DNA of 26,134 nucleotides from a virus: IMG/VR virus record IMGVR_UViG_3300033143_004990, positions 1-26,134 of that record; one strand, written 5' to 3'. The notes under the pieces are model-generated. The model ran no database searches. It worked only from the letters and a program-made list of their open reading frames with translations, and had not been told where the DNA came from. Position numbers and translations under genes: made by a program. Each line of letters starts with the position of its first letter. Within the stretch, counting starts at the first letter, position 1. Positions 1 through 7,223 of the stretch are shown here, piece after piece.

Positions 1-402
1 AATAAAGATTTAATTGAGCTTAATATTGCATTTACTCAAATATTAGATAATTGTACTAATATGAATGGTAAATTTATTTATGCTATGCATAAAAATATTA
101 AAACTATTAAACCGTATTTAGATACTTTAAATGTTACAAGAAATGAAATAATTGAAACATTAGTAGAAAAAGATAAAGATGGTAAACCAATTCTTACAGA
201 AGATGAAGAAGGAAAGCCAAAATTGTCATATAAAGGAAAAAATGAAGAAAAAGCTAAGTCAAAATTTAATGAAGTTTTAAAAACAGAAAATGAAATTCAT
301 TTTCACTTAATAAATTTAAAAGATTGGGAAAGTGTTAATGGATTAAATTTGAATAAAATTACGGGATTGGCTTTATTCATGGATAGAATGTTAACAGAAT
401 GA
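1..402 (+). CDS. DUF1617-like phage protein, 5'-truncated by the window edge
   Basis: The reading frame is open from base 1, so the true start lies upstream; the first ATG in the window is at 61 and should not be taken as the start. The visible 133 residues have a helical, charged N-terminal half, a middle segment rich in D/E/K/G (DKDGKPILTEDEEGKPKLSY) and a C-terminal 'INLKDWESVNGL' segment. This organisation resembles the small DUF1617 proteins found beside phage tail genes, whose function is not known. The family call rests on pattern recognition only. The stop codon overlaps the next start as ATGA, so translation is coupled to the cell-wall-enzyme candidate downstream. Confidence 0.5.
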   Translation, partial: NKDLIELNIAFTQILDNCTNMNGKFIYAMHKNIKTIKPYLDTLNVTRNEIIETLVEKDKDGKPILTEDEEGKPKLSYKGKNEEKAKSKFNEVLKTENEIHFHLINLKDWESVNGLNLNKITGLALFMDRMLTE

Positions 403-1004
403 GAAAGGATATAACAGTACCATTATTAATAAAAGCGATGAATAAGCTTGGACATACTGTGTTTGAGCATGATTTAAGCCCTTACAATTTAAATATTGTA
501 GGTATAAGAGCTGCTAATCCTAAAGTAAATGACTTTAATGGGTTAATGACTGTTTTTTGGAAATATGAAGGTAATTGGAATTTGATAATGATGCAGTGTA
601 CTACATTACCTGGATTATATTGGCTTGTCAATCCTTCCAATCCATTAGGCTGTGCTATTTTAAAAGAAGGTCAATATCGTTCAACATATTCTGTAGACAA
701 ACATTCTGGCAAGTACGATGCTTTGTGCCAGAGGTTGGCTCCCGTCACTGTTTACAGAGATAATGATCGTGATAGAGAATATGATACAATACAAGGAACT
801 GAAAATACAGGTATGTTTGGTATTAATATTCATAGAGCACATCAAGATTATGAATTAGAAACTGTAGATAAATATTCAGCTGGTTGTCAAGTTATACAAG
901 ACCCTGATGAATTTGCAGTGTTTATGGCTGTTGTAAAACAAGCTAAAGAAGTATGGGGTAATAAATTTACCTATACATTAATAAATGAAAACGATTTAAA
1001 TTAG
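399..1004 (+). CDS. Putative cell-wall enzyme with L,D-transpeptidase-like H...SAGC motif
   Basis: A 201-residue protein. Near the C terminus it has GINIHRA (His145) followed by SAGCQVI (Ser160-Ala-Gly-Cys163). A His followed about 15-18 residues later by S/T-x-G-C is the catalytic signature of YkuD-type L,D-transpeptidases, so a role in cutting or remodelling host peptidoglycan is a reasonable inference. The N-terminal part (about residues 8-40) is a short helical segment followed by 'NIVGIRAAN', which I recall from similar proteins in Bacteroidota phages and prophages. No signal peptide is visible, so export would depend on the holin-like gene at 6234 or on packaging in the virion. It overlaps the upstream gene by 4 bases. 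It could instead be a virion-associated protein without enzymatic activity. Confidence 0.5.
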   Translation: MRKDITVPLLIKAMNKLGHTVFEHDLSPYNLNIVGIRAANPKVNDFNGLMTVFWKYEGNWNLIMMQCTTLPGLYWLVNPSNPLGCAILKEGQYRSTYSVDKHSGKYDALCQRLAPVTVYRDNDRDREYDTIQGTENTGMFGINIHRAHQDYELETVDKYSAGCQVIQDPDEFAVFMAVVKQAKEVWGNKFTYTLINENDLN

Positions 1005-1009
1005 AAATT

Positions 1010-1282
1010 ATGGCAAGTAGTTCAGATATATCATTAGACTTAATACAAAAAGGTGTTACAAGAACTCCACAATTTACAAGAGCTGCTGGTGCAGGTACTG
1101 TAGAAAAAGGAGCTCGTTCAGTTACTTTTTATAATGCTGGAGCTGTAAATGCAACTGTATTAGGAACAAATTTATTACCACAAGAAAAAGTAACTATTGA
1201 TGGTGGTGGTCAATCAGACCATTTAAATGAAATAGCTTATGATGGTACAGGAACTGATTTAGTAATCGTAACAATTATATAA
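1010..1282 (+). CDS. Small beta-rich virion protein candidate
   Basis: A 90-residue protein starting 5 bases after the previous stop, behind an A/T-rich AAATT leader. It is rich in Gly, Ala, Thr and Val, with alternating hydrophobic residues (SVTFYNAG, ATVLGTN, KVTIDGGG), which suggests a compact beta-sandwich. I do not recognise a family. Its place directly before a tail-fibre gene in an unbroken plus-strand run suggests a decoration or fibre-associated protein. No signal peptide, membrane segment or catalytic motif is visible. Confidence 0.65.
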   Translation: MASSSDISLDLIQKGVTRTPQFTRAAGAGTVEKGARSVTFYNAGAVNATVLGTNLLPQEKVTIDGGGQSDHLNEIAYDGTGTDLVIVTII

Positions 1283-1284
1283 TT

Positions 1285-2151
1285 ATGGCAATTACAGATT
1301 TTGATAAAATATCAACAGGAGGTGGTGGTGGAGGCGTTACTGGTGTAACGGCAACAGCTCCTATTACATCAACAGGTGGTGCTACTCCAGATATTGGAAT
1401 TACATCTGCAACTCCACTTACAGATGGTTCTATGAGTGCATCTGATAAAAATAAATTAAATGGTATAGCTCCTGGAGCTCAACCAGGTACAGTAACAAGT
1501 GTTGTTGGTACTGCTCCTATTTCAGTTGTTGCTTCACCTACAGCTCCATCTGTGGGAATTACTCAGTCTGGTGTAGGTACTGATGGATATTTAAGTTCAG
1601 TAGATTGGAATACTTTTAATAATAAAGGAGATGGTGTTGTAACAACACTAACAACTATTGGTTCGGGTGCTGCAACTTTAGTAGGTGATACTTTAAATAT
1701 ACCAACTCCAACAGGAACTGGAGATATGTTAGCAGCTACTTATGACCCCACAGGTGTTGCTGCTGATGTTTATGATTATGCTAATGCTTTAGGTATTACA
1801 CAAATAACAGACGATATAATTACAGCTCCTACATTAACTGGAAATGTAGATAATTGGAATCCAACAGGTTTTGCAGATGCCAATATGATTAGAGTAGATG
1901 TAGATGCAAATAATAGAGAAATAACTGGTATGATTGCTCCATCAGCTGGAGTTAATAGAATTGTTAGAATTAATAATCTAAATTCAGGGAGTTTTGATCT
2001 TAAGTTTAAAGAAAATGATGCAAGCTCTGATGCTGCAAACAGATTTTTACTTAGAGATAATGGTGATAAAGCAATTAAACCAAATGAAACAGCTGCTTTT
2101 TGGTATGACCATACATCTTTAAGATGGAGACCTTTAAATAGAATAGGATAA
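1285..2151 (+). CDS. Tail-fibre-like protein with glycine hinge
   Basis: A 288-residue protein. After a 10-residue N terminus comes a run of six glycines (about residues 12-17), then repeated Thr/Gly/Val-rich beta segments (GVTATAPITSTGG, GTAPISVVASP) and two 'SxxDxN' units (SMSASDKNKLNG, YLSSVDWNTFNN) typical of trimeric fibre shafts. The C-terminal part (about 150-288) is non-repetitive and ends in FWYDHTSLRWRPL, possibly a receptor-facing or capping domain. Low-complexity Gly/Thr composition, position in the structural run and absence of enzyme motifs support a host-contact fibre or appendage. Which receptor it contacts cannot be inferred. It starts 2 bases after the preceding stop. Confidence 0.75.
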   Translation: MAITDFDKISTGGGGGGVTGVTATAPITSTGGATPDIGITSATPLTDGSMSASDKNKLNGIAPGAQPGTVTSVVGTAPISVVASPTAPSVGITQSGVGTDGYLSSVDWNTFNNKGDGVVTTLTTIGSGAATLVGDTLNIPTPTGTGDMLAATYDPTGVAADVYDYANALGITQITDDIITAPTLTGNVDNWNPTGFADANMIRVDVDANNREITGMIAPSAGVNRIVRINNLNSGSFDLKFKENDASSDAANRFLLRDNGDKAIKPNETAAFWYDHTSLRWRPLNRIG

Positions 2152-2161
2152 AATTAATATA

Positions 2162-2554
2162 ATGGCAAGAAAATTTTATAAAGAAAATAACGAAGCTATT
2201 CCAGCTATTAAGTTTGAAAATAGTTTACCTACTGGTTTTACTGAAATTACAGATGAAACTGAAATTAAAAGATTGTATAAAATTCAATATGGATATAGAA
2301 TTTCTGATGGTAAAAATTTTGTATTAGATTTTACTACTGAAAAATATGTTGATGTATTAAATGGTACTTATACAGAAGCAGAAGTATTTGCTTTAGAAAA
2401 TCATATTAAAGATTTATATGACCAATTAAATAATGGTTGGTGGTTGACTGCTCAAAATACAAATTCTGTATTAATTTTGGATGGTATTTATAATCAAGCA
2501 ATGAAAGATAGCATTCAAGCTATTATAGATGAATATGTAACGAATAATTATTAA
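2162..2554 (+). CDS. Hypothetical protein in the tail-fibre cluster
   Basis: A 130-residue soluble protein with mixed alpha/beta character and many aromatic residues (YKIQYGYRISDG, NNGWWLTAQN). The C-terminal half is helical and ends NNY. No family is recognised. It lies between two appendage-type genes in the same direction, so it is probably structural or a fibre chaperone, but no motif proves either. The start at 2162 follows an A/T-rich leader (TTAATATA). Confidence 0.6.
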   Translation: MARKFYKENNEAIPAIKFENSLPTGFTEITDETEIKRLYKIQYGYRISDGKNFVLDFTTEKYVDVLNGTYTEAEVFALENHIKDLYDQLNNGWWLTAQNTNSVLILDGIYNQAMKDSIQAIIDEYVTNNY

Positions 2555-2574
2555 CAACACAAAAAAGAAAAAAA

Positions 2575-3174
2575 ATGAGAATTAATGAAGATCCCAGACA
2601 ATTTAACAATTGGATTGAAGCAATTGTAAGAGTTTTTAGATATTTAAATAGTGCTTTTACAAATTTAGATTTATTGTCAGACAAAATTTCAACTGAAAGT
2701 GAATCTTCTACTATCCCGGCACCTTTTTTACAAAAAACAGCTACTCAAATTACTTATGATGATGGTACAATATTACAAGGTTGGAAGTTAACTGGTGGTA
2801 TGCTTTTAACTGGTGCTAATATGTATGCAGAAGCACAAGGTACTTTAACAATACCAGCAGTTCCTGAATTTGAAGGAAGTGAAGGTTTTTACATTGCATA
2901 TGATACAAGAGGTTCAGTAAAGTGTATTAATGAAATAGATGAAAATCAAATTGATATTGTAAATGCATTTGCATCAGGTGCTGATATGACTGATATGACA
3001 ACACAAGTTGCTAATAAATCAGATTACATGGGATTATCATTAGATGATGATGATAATGGAATATATGTAATAATGTTAAATGCTGCTGCTGGTAATGCTA
3101 ATCCAGCTGAAGCTGAAGTATTTTATCAATTTGAATTTTTATGTTACTCAGAAGTAACTCCAACATTAAGTTAA
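2575..3174 (+). CDS. Appendage protein with shared N-terminal module
   Basis: A 199-residue protein. Residues 1-27 (MRINEDPRQFNNWIEAIVRV and the following residues) match the N terminus of the beta-helix protein at 3778 (MITINENPKAFRNWDSAVIR). Both have I-N-E-[DN]-P-[RK]-x-F-x-N-W followed by a hydrophobic helix ending in L-N. A shared N-terminal module on otherwise unrelated proteins of one structural cluster suggests a common docking tag for the virion. The rest (about 45-199) is beta-rich with acidic loops (LDDDDNG) and no recognised domain. It starts after an AAAAAAGAAAAAAA-type purine-rich leader. Confidence 0.65.
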   Translation: MRINEDPRQFNNWIEAIVRVFRYLNSAFTNLDLLSDKISTESESSTIPAPFLQKTATQITYDDGTILQGWKLTGGMLLTGANMYAEAQGTLTIPAVPEFEGSEGFYIAYDTRGSVKCINEIDENQIDIVNAFASGADMTDMTTQVANKSDYMGLSLDDDDNGIYVIMLNAAAGNANPAEAEVFYQFEFLCYSEVTPTLS

Positions 3175-3193
3175 TCATTAAAATTATAATATC

Positions 3194-3781
3194 ATGGAAG
3201 AAAAATTTGCACCCGAATTAACAACTAAAGATAAAAGAGTTCAAGAAATGGCATTTTCTGATGTAAGATTATCAGAAAAAGCAATTACTGAAACAGTAGC
3301 AATTCAACCAAGAATTGCAGTAAAAAATGCTGATGAAGAAATTCCTGTTCCAGAAGATAGTAGATTTGAAGAATTTACTGAAGATGAATTAGCCACTATG
3401 AAAGAAGAAGTGGTTGAGATTAAAGAAGATCCTGGTTCAACTGCTGATGAAAAAGCAGCTGCTGACATTTTAGAAGAGGTTGTTATAAGAGAAAAACAAG
3501 TTAAAGAAAGAGAAAGAACTAAAGTAAAAGTAAGATATGGAGATTCAAGAAATATGTTTAGTTCTATTAAACTATACAAAGCTCCAGAAGTTGGAAGTGA
3601 TTCATATTTGAAAATCTTAAAATATTCTCAATTAAGAGAATTAGGTATTGTATGGTTAGAGGGAAGAGGTTTTTCTGGTGGTTCTTTAGTATTATCAGAT
3701 AATATTAAAAGAAGAGTTGCTGGTTCACCGCTTGCTTTATCAGGTGCAGCTCAACCAGAAGTTAAATATTCTGATTTATGA
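3194..3781 (+). CDS. Acidic hypothetical structural-region protein
   Basis: A 195-residue protein. The first 110 residues are strongly charged and helical (many E/K pairs, for example VVEIKEDPGSTADEKAAADI), probably extended or coiled-coil. The C-terminal 80 residues look more globular (SYLKILKYSQLRELGIVWLEG) and end with small and hydrophobic residues. No family is recognised. Its stop overlaps the start of the beta-helix gene as ATGA, so the two products are probably made in related amounts, and this protein may help to assemble or attach the beta-helix appendage. Confidence 0.6.
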   Translation: MEEKFAPELTTKDKRVQEMAFSDVRLSEKAITETVAIQPRIAVKNADEEIPVPEDSRFEEFTEDELATMKEEVVEIKEDPGSTADEKAAADILEEVVIREKQVKERERTKVKVRYGDSRNMFSSIKLYKAPEVGSDSYLKILKYSQLRELGIVWLEGRGFSGGSLVLSDNIKRRVAGSPLALSGAAQPEVKYSDL

Positions 3782-5361
3782 TAACGATAAACGAAAATCC
3801 GAAAGCATTTAGGAATTGGGATTCTGCTGTTATTAGAATTTATGAAATTTTAAGAGCATTAAATGCCGGAGGTGGCGGTGGTGGACTTTTTGGTTCTACA
3901 TATTTTGTAGCTCCAGAAGGTGAAGATGATACTGCGGCTGTTGGTAGTTTATCTAATCCTTGGAAAACAATAAGTGCTGCAAGGGATCAAGCTGTAGTTG
4001 ATGGTCTTGCTACAAGTTTAATATATGTATTTCCTGGTGTTTATGATGAAACTGAATTACAGTATGATGGTGGAAATATTTATTTAGAGGCAGGAGTATT
4101 AATTCAGCCAAGAGCTCGAATAAATGGAGTTGGTGCTTCAATGGTAGCAGTTAATGTAGGAGAAAAGAAATTTACTTTTGCGGGAAATTGGGCTGTTTAT
4201 TTACTACCTGGAGAACAATTTCAAGTTATAGGTGGGGCAAATGCTGGAAAATATACTATAGCTTCAGCAATAGATAATGGTCCAAATGTAGATGTTTTTG
4301 TTGCTGAAGTAGTTCCTTCAGCTTCTGTTGCTGGTTATTTACGAAATACAAGAGCAGTATTTGTTGTAGGGTATGACCCTATATATGCTCCAATTACATC
4401 TCAAGCTGATAGTTTTAAAGTATTTGGTGAAGGAAGTATTAATATTGTTGAAACATTAGACAATGATTGGTCTGGTGGAGTTATAAATGTTGGTTTTGAT
4501 GGAGATGCTTACTTAGAAGGAGTTGATTATAGACAGCAACAAGGGGTAATGATTTATGTTGAAGATGAAGGAAAATTAACTGTAAATGTAAGTACATTAG
4601 AAGTATATGGAACTGGTGGTTATTGTATTACAGCAAGAGATAAATCAGATACAGCTATCAATGCTGATAGATTAATAAGTAATGGTTCATGGGCTTTTTA
4701 TATTAGACAAGGTGTTGACCCTACATTTACAGGACAATGTGTTATAACAGCTAATAGAATAACACAAACTACTAATTTTCAACCTCTTGCAGTTCAAAAT
4801 ATGTCTGCGGGTAGGGTATTAATAAATTGTCCTATTGTTGAATCTGAAAATTATTCTTTAAATTTTAATGTAATTAGTGGTGGTTCTATTACTTTCAATG
4901 GAAATATAATAGCTACAACTGGAACTGGTAATGGATTAATTGGACAAAATATGTCTGGTGGAGAAATCATTGTGAATGGTAATATTGAAGTAGAAGATGG
5001 TAGAACATTACAGGTATTAGGTGGAATGACTGGTGGAGAAATTTACATTAATGGTGATCAAAAAGTTGTTAATGGAAATGATGTAGAAGCAATTGTTATT
5101 ACAGGAACAAGTTGTGCATATAGATTTAATGGTAGAATTACTAATACTAATGGTGGTGCATTATGTACTGGAATATTAAAAAATGGTGGAGATTGTGTTA
5201 TTGATACTGTTACGATTATTTCAGATACTGATAGTATTGATGCTTCTACCGCACAAAATATAATTGTTAATCATAGTCTTGCAGCAAATCAAGCTCTTGA
5301 TGCCAATATTACTAATATTGTTACAGGAAGTTTGGTTACTATAGACGCAAATGTTAAATAA
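3778..5361 (+). CDS. Tailspike-like parallel beta-helix protein
   Basis: A 527-residue protein and the largest in the structural arm. Domains in order: the shared N-terminal module (1-31), a hinge of six glycines (about 32-37), a YFVAPEGEDD...NPWKTISAA segment that is the usual entry of DUF1565/pectate-lyase-like right-handed beta-helices, an FPGVYDE turn (about residue 81), and a long series of beta rungs with G-G, N-G and I-x-V-N repeats to about residue 500. This architecture is that of phage tailspikes that bind, and often degrade, surface polysaccharide. Catalytic residues cannot be identified from sequence alone. It overlaps the upstream gene by 4 bases and the following tiny ORF by 1 base. 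Confidence 0.75.
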   Translation: MITINENPKAFRNWDSAVIRIYEILRALNAGGGGGGLFGSTYFVAPEGEDDTAAVGSLSNPWKTISAARDQAVVDGLATSLIYVFPGVYDETELQYDGGNIYLEAGVLIQPRARINGVGASMVAVNVGEKKFTFAGNWAVYLLPGEQFQVIGGANAGKYTIASAIDNGPNVDVFVAEVVPSASVAGYLRNTRAVFVVGYDPIYAPITSQADSFKVFGEGSINIVETLDNDWSGGVINVGFDGDAYLEGVDYRQQQGVMIYVEDEGKLTVNVSTLEVYGTGGYCITARDKSDTAINADRLISNGSWAFYIRQGVDPTFTGQCVITANRITQTTNFQPLAVQNMSAGRVLINCPIVESENYSLNFNVISGGSITFNGNIIATTGTGNGLIGQNMSGGEIIVNGNIEVEDGRTLQVLGGMTGGEIYINGDQKVVNGNDVEAIVITGTSCAYRFNGRITNTNGGALCTGILKNGGDCVIDTVTIISDTDSIDASTAQNIIVNHSLAANQALDANITNIVTGSLVTIDANVK

Positions 5362-5477
5362 TGGCTCACGAAAGTAATAATTCAGATGCGGATCAAATTT
5401 ATTTTGAAATGTTTGGTTACTATCCTTGGGAAGTACCACAAAATCCAATTGAACCTCATCCTCCCGAAAATGAATAG
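5361..5477 (+). CDS. Tiny acidic protein, 38 residues
   Basis: The ATG at 5361 shares its A with the preceding TAA (TAATG), the junction type used by other genes here. The product is 38 residues, acidic in the first half (HESNNSDADQIYFEMFGYYP) and proline-rich in the second (PQNPIEPHPPENE). It ends 2 bases before the next start. The tight fit between two genes and the coupled start are the evidence that it is translated. The function is unknown. Confidence 0.55.
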   Translation: MAHESNNSDADQIYFEMFGYYPWEVPQNPIEPHPPENE

Positions 5478-5479
5478 CG

Positions 5480-5875
5480 ATGCAAGAAATGTTTTTAAAT
5501 GTGACTACTCCAGATGACCTACATGTAAATGTAAAAGATGTTGTATATATTGTAGGAATTTTAGTAACTTTATTAACAGCGTGGTTTAAATTAAAGCACG
5601 ATAACGATAGGCAAACTGAAAAAATTAAAGAATTAAGTATCAGAGCTGATCGTTATTATAACGAATGTAAAGAAGAATTTATGAATGCTAAAAATGGCCG
5701 AGTTTCTATTCGTAGAGATGTTGATGATAAGGTTAAAGCTGTTCAAAATGAAGTTACTAAGAATAGAGAAACATTTAGTACAGAAATTACTAATATCAAT
5801 AATAGCTTAACAGCTGTTAAAACAGATACTGCGGAAATTAAAGGTATGATTTCTACGCTTTTAAACAAAAAATAA
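5480..5875 (+). CDS. Membrane-anchored coiled-coil protein, possible lysis or holin-associated protein
   Basis: A 131-residue protein with a short N terminus, one membrane segment at about residues 18-38 (VKDVVYIVGILVTLLTAWFK) and a long charged helical C-terminal part (about 40-130) with regular hydrophobic spacing and no proline. A single membrane span with a coiled-coil tail occurs in holin-associated and haemolysin-like phage proteins. Here the membrane segment is N-terminal, unlike XhlA. Position upstream of a holin-like and a spanin-like gene supports a role at the membrane late in infection, but a tail-associated role is also possible. Confidence 0.6.
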   Translation: MQEMFLNVTTPDDLHVNVKDVVYIVGILVTLLTAWFKLKHDNDRQTEKIKELSIRADRYYNECKEEFMNAKNGRVSIRRDVDDKVKAVQNEVTKNRETFSTEITNINNSLTAVKTDTAEIKGMISTLLNKK

Positions 5876-5900
5876 CTAACTTTAATTAAAATTTTCAATT

Positions 5901-6035
5901 ATGAAAGGTAAATCACATGATGGATGGAGTGGATTAAGAAAAGGTAAAGCTAAAGATATGGCTAAACCAGCTCCACAAGCTAAAACTTACGGTGGTCTTA
6001 AAAATTCTACAGACATTAGGCCTCAGTCTAAGTAA
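5901..6035 (+). CDS. Small basic protein, 44 residues
   Basis: This ORF follows an A/T-rich leader (AAAATTTTCAATT). The product is 44 residues, Lys- and Gly-rich (MKGKSHDGWSGLRKGKAKDM, ending TDIRPQSK), with no hydrophobic core and probably disordered. Its stop overlaps the next ATG as TAATG. It is the first of three consecutive tiny basic ORFs joined by 1- or 4-base overlaps, which argues for real translation. Binding nucleic acid or neutralising DNA charge in the head is an inference from composition. Confidence 0.6.
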   Translation: MKGKSHDGWSGLRKGKAKDMAKPAPQAKTYGGLKNSTDIRPQSK

Positions 6036-6151
6036 TGCCATTTACAAAAATTACTAAGGGTAAAAACAAAGGTAAGTATAGATCTCCTTCTGGAAAGGTA
6101 TGGAGCTCTAAACAAATGCGTGCATACTATGCTAAAAAGAAAAAGAAATGA
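6035..6151 (+). CDS. Small lysine-rich protein, 38 residues
   Basis: The product is 38 residues with 12 lysines, 2 arginines and no acidic residue. It reads KGKNKGKYRSPSGKVWSSKQ in the middle, then MRAYYA and five lysines. I recall the 'YRSPSGK...RAYYA' core in small phage proteins, but no function. It starts inside the previous stop (TAATG) and ends with ATGA overlapping the next gene. The composition fits a DNA-condensing or packaged virion peptide, or a nucleic-acid-binding regulator. Confidence 0.6.
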   Translation: MPFTKITKGKNKGKYRSPSGKVWSSKQMRAYYAKKKKK

Positions 6152-6237
6152 GATATACTTATTCAAAACCTAAAGTAAAAAAGAAAAAGACTTCTAATAA
6201 AAGTAAGAAGTCAAAAACTAAATCTAAGAAAAAATGA
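6148..6237 (+). CDS. Extremely basic mini-protein, 29 residues
   Basis: The product is 29 residues, of which 14 are lysine and one arginine, with no acidic residue (MRYTYSKPKVKKKKTSNKSK and a similar tail). It overlaps the previous gene by 4 bases and the holin-like gene by 4 bases (ATGA both times), so ribosomes can pass along the whole cascade. Protamine-like DNA binding is an inference from composition. The A-rich codon runs (AAAAAGAAAAAGAAA) also make ribosomal or polymerase slippage conceivable. Confidence 0.55.
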   Translation: MRYTYSKPKVKKKKTSNKSKKSKTKSKKK

Positions 6238-6419
6238 AAAATCGTTTATTTTCTAATTATGTTACAACAATCCTGGGATTGTTAATCATTGTTTTTTGTG
6301 GAGTAATGGTCTTTTTGGAGAAATCATCAGTTCAAGATATGGCTGGATGGTTTGCTACTGGATTATTATTCTTAAGATCTAAAGACTCTCTAATTGCGCT
6401 TCCTAAAGAGGATAAATAG
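6234..6419 (+). CDS. Holin-like small membrane protein
   Basis: A 61-residue protein. After a basic N terminus (MKNRLF) it has a strong membrane segment at about 9-29 (TTILGLLIIVFCGVMVFLEK), a polar turn, and a second weakly hydrophobic segment at about 36-48 (DMAGWFATGLLFL) before a charged tail. Size, one or two spans, basic ends and the position directly before a spanin-like lipoprotein gene are those of a phage holin, which would permeabilise the inner membrane at lysis. There is no decisive family motif, so the call relies on topology and context. Confidence 0.6.
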   Translation: MKNRLFSNYVTTILGLLIIVFCGVMVFLEKSSVQDMAGWFATGLLFLRSKDSLIALPKEDK

Positions 6420-6843
6420 CATCCTCTTAATTCTGTTGTTAATAGCCTGTTCGCCACAAAAGAGGTTGAACAGGTTAATTGACAAGCATCCAGAATTATT
6501 ACAACAAGATACTTTAAATTTAGTAATACATGATACTGTAGTAATAGAATCAGTTTCACACGATACTACTACACAGTTAATTTATCATGACTCTACTATT
6601 ATAGTTAATAATGAAAAGGTATTTGCTAAATATTACTATGACACTATAACAAGGGAATTTCATCATTATGTTGAGTGTAAAGGAGATACTGTAACTGTTA
6701 TTAAAGAGATAGCAGTTCCGTTTGAAAAAGTTGTTGTTGTAGAATTGACTTGGTGGGAAAAATGGCGTGATACCATAATAATTGTCGGAATAATTATATT
6801 ATTGTTAATACTTTTTAAGAAGTTTGGTAAAGTATTACTTTAA
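6394..6843 (+). CDS. u-spanin-like lipoprotein with C-terminal membrane segment
   Basis: A 149-residue protein. Its N terminus (MRFLKRINSILLILLLIACS) is a lipoprotein signal peptide with lipobox LIAC and acceptor Cys19, followed by RLNRLIDKHPELL, a segment I recall in Bacteroidota phage spanins. The middle is rich in beta-prone 'DTV/DTI' repeats. A membrane segment lies at about 127-143 (TIIIVGIIILLLILF) before a basic tail. An outer-membrane lipid anchor and an inner-membrane C-terminal span in one chain define unimolecular spanins, which fuse the two membranes in the last step of lysis. The start is TTG at 6394, inside the holin-like gene; no ATG gives the full signal peptide. Confidence 0.75.
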   Translation: MRFLKRINSILLILLLIACSPQKRLNRLIDKHPELLQQDTLNLVIHDTVVIESVSHDTTTQLIYHDSTIIVNNEKVFAKYYYDTITREFHHYVECKGDTVTVIKEIAVPFEKVVVVELTWWEKWRDTIIIVGIIILLLILFKKFGKVLL

Positions 6844-6860
6844 AATAATTATATTTGAGA

Positions 6861-7151
6861 ATGAGTTATAGAGAAGTAGAAGTAGATGTTATAGTAGGAG
6901 ATAAAAAAATACCTTATACATTTAATGTAGATGCTATTAATTATTATCGTACTTTTTCGGATAACTCAGGAACATTAAAGACTATGATATATTTAAAAGG
7001 TTCTTTAAAAGGAGTTATTTTAAATATTGGATATGAGACTTTAAAAAGCCAACTACAACAAAGTAATGAAGTGTATAATTATATACTTTCATTAAGCCCA
7101 GAAGAATTTAAGCATATTAAATCATTAATGGGTAGTATAGAATACAAATAA
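6861..7151 (+). CDS. Hypothetical protein, last gene of the plus-strand arm
   Basis: A 96-residue protein starting at ATG 6861; an in-frame TTG at 6855 would add two residues. The N-terminal half is beta-rich (VEVDVIVGDKKIPYTFNVDA) and the C-terminal half helical (SNEVYNYILSLSPEEFKHIK). No family is recognised. It is the last rightward gene before the terminator at 7197. Confidence 0.6.
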   Translation: MSYREVEVDVIVGDKKIPYTFNVDAINYYRTFSDNSGTLKTMIYLKGSLKGVILNIGYETLKSQLQQSNEVYNYILSLSPEEFKHIKSLMGSIEYK

Positions 7152-7196
7152 TCGCGTTTCTTCATATATCCATAGTAACCTGGATAAGTAAAAAAG

Positions 7197-7223
7197 AAAA
7201 GGAGCTCTCAAAGGCTCCTTTTT
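7197..7223. terminator. Bidirectional Rho-independent terminator between convergent arms
   Basis: The inverted repeat AAAAGGAGC (7197-7205) / GCTCCTTTT (7214-7222) gives a strong hairpin followed by T residues on the plus strand and, read leftward, by TTTTC and a further T-rich stretch. It ends the plus-strand late operon, and its loop contains the stop codon of the minus-strand DnaA-domain gene, so it also ends the leftward transcript. The leftward loop contains CTTTG, as in the intercistronic hairpins elsewhere in the window. Confidence 0.85.

Noticed and set aside
61-402. ATG at 61 as a true start
   Set aside because: The frame is open to base 1 with coding character before 61, so the gene is cut by the window edge.
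3304-3579. 91-residue ORF on the minus strand within the acidic protein gene
   Set aside because: Its serine-rich product is the mirror of the Glu/Lys-rich codons of the real gene, and no leader or neighbour supports it.
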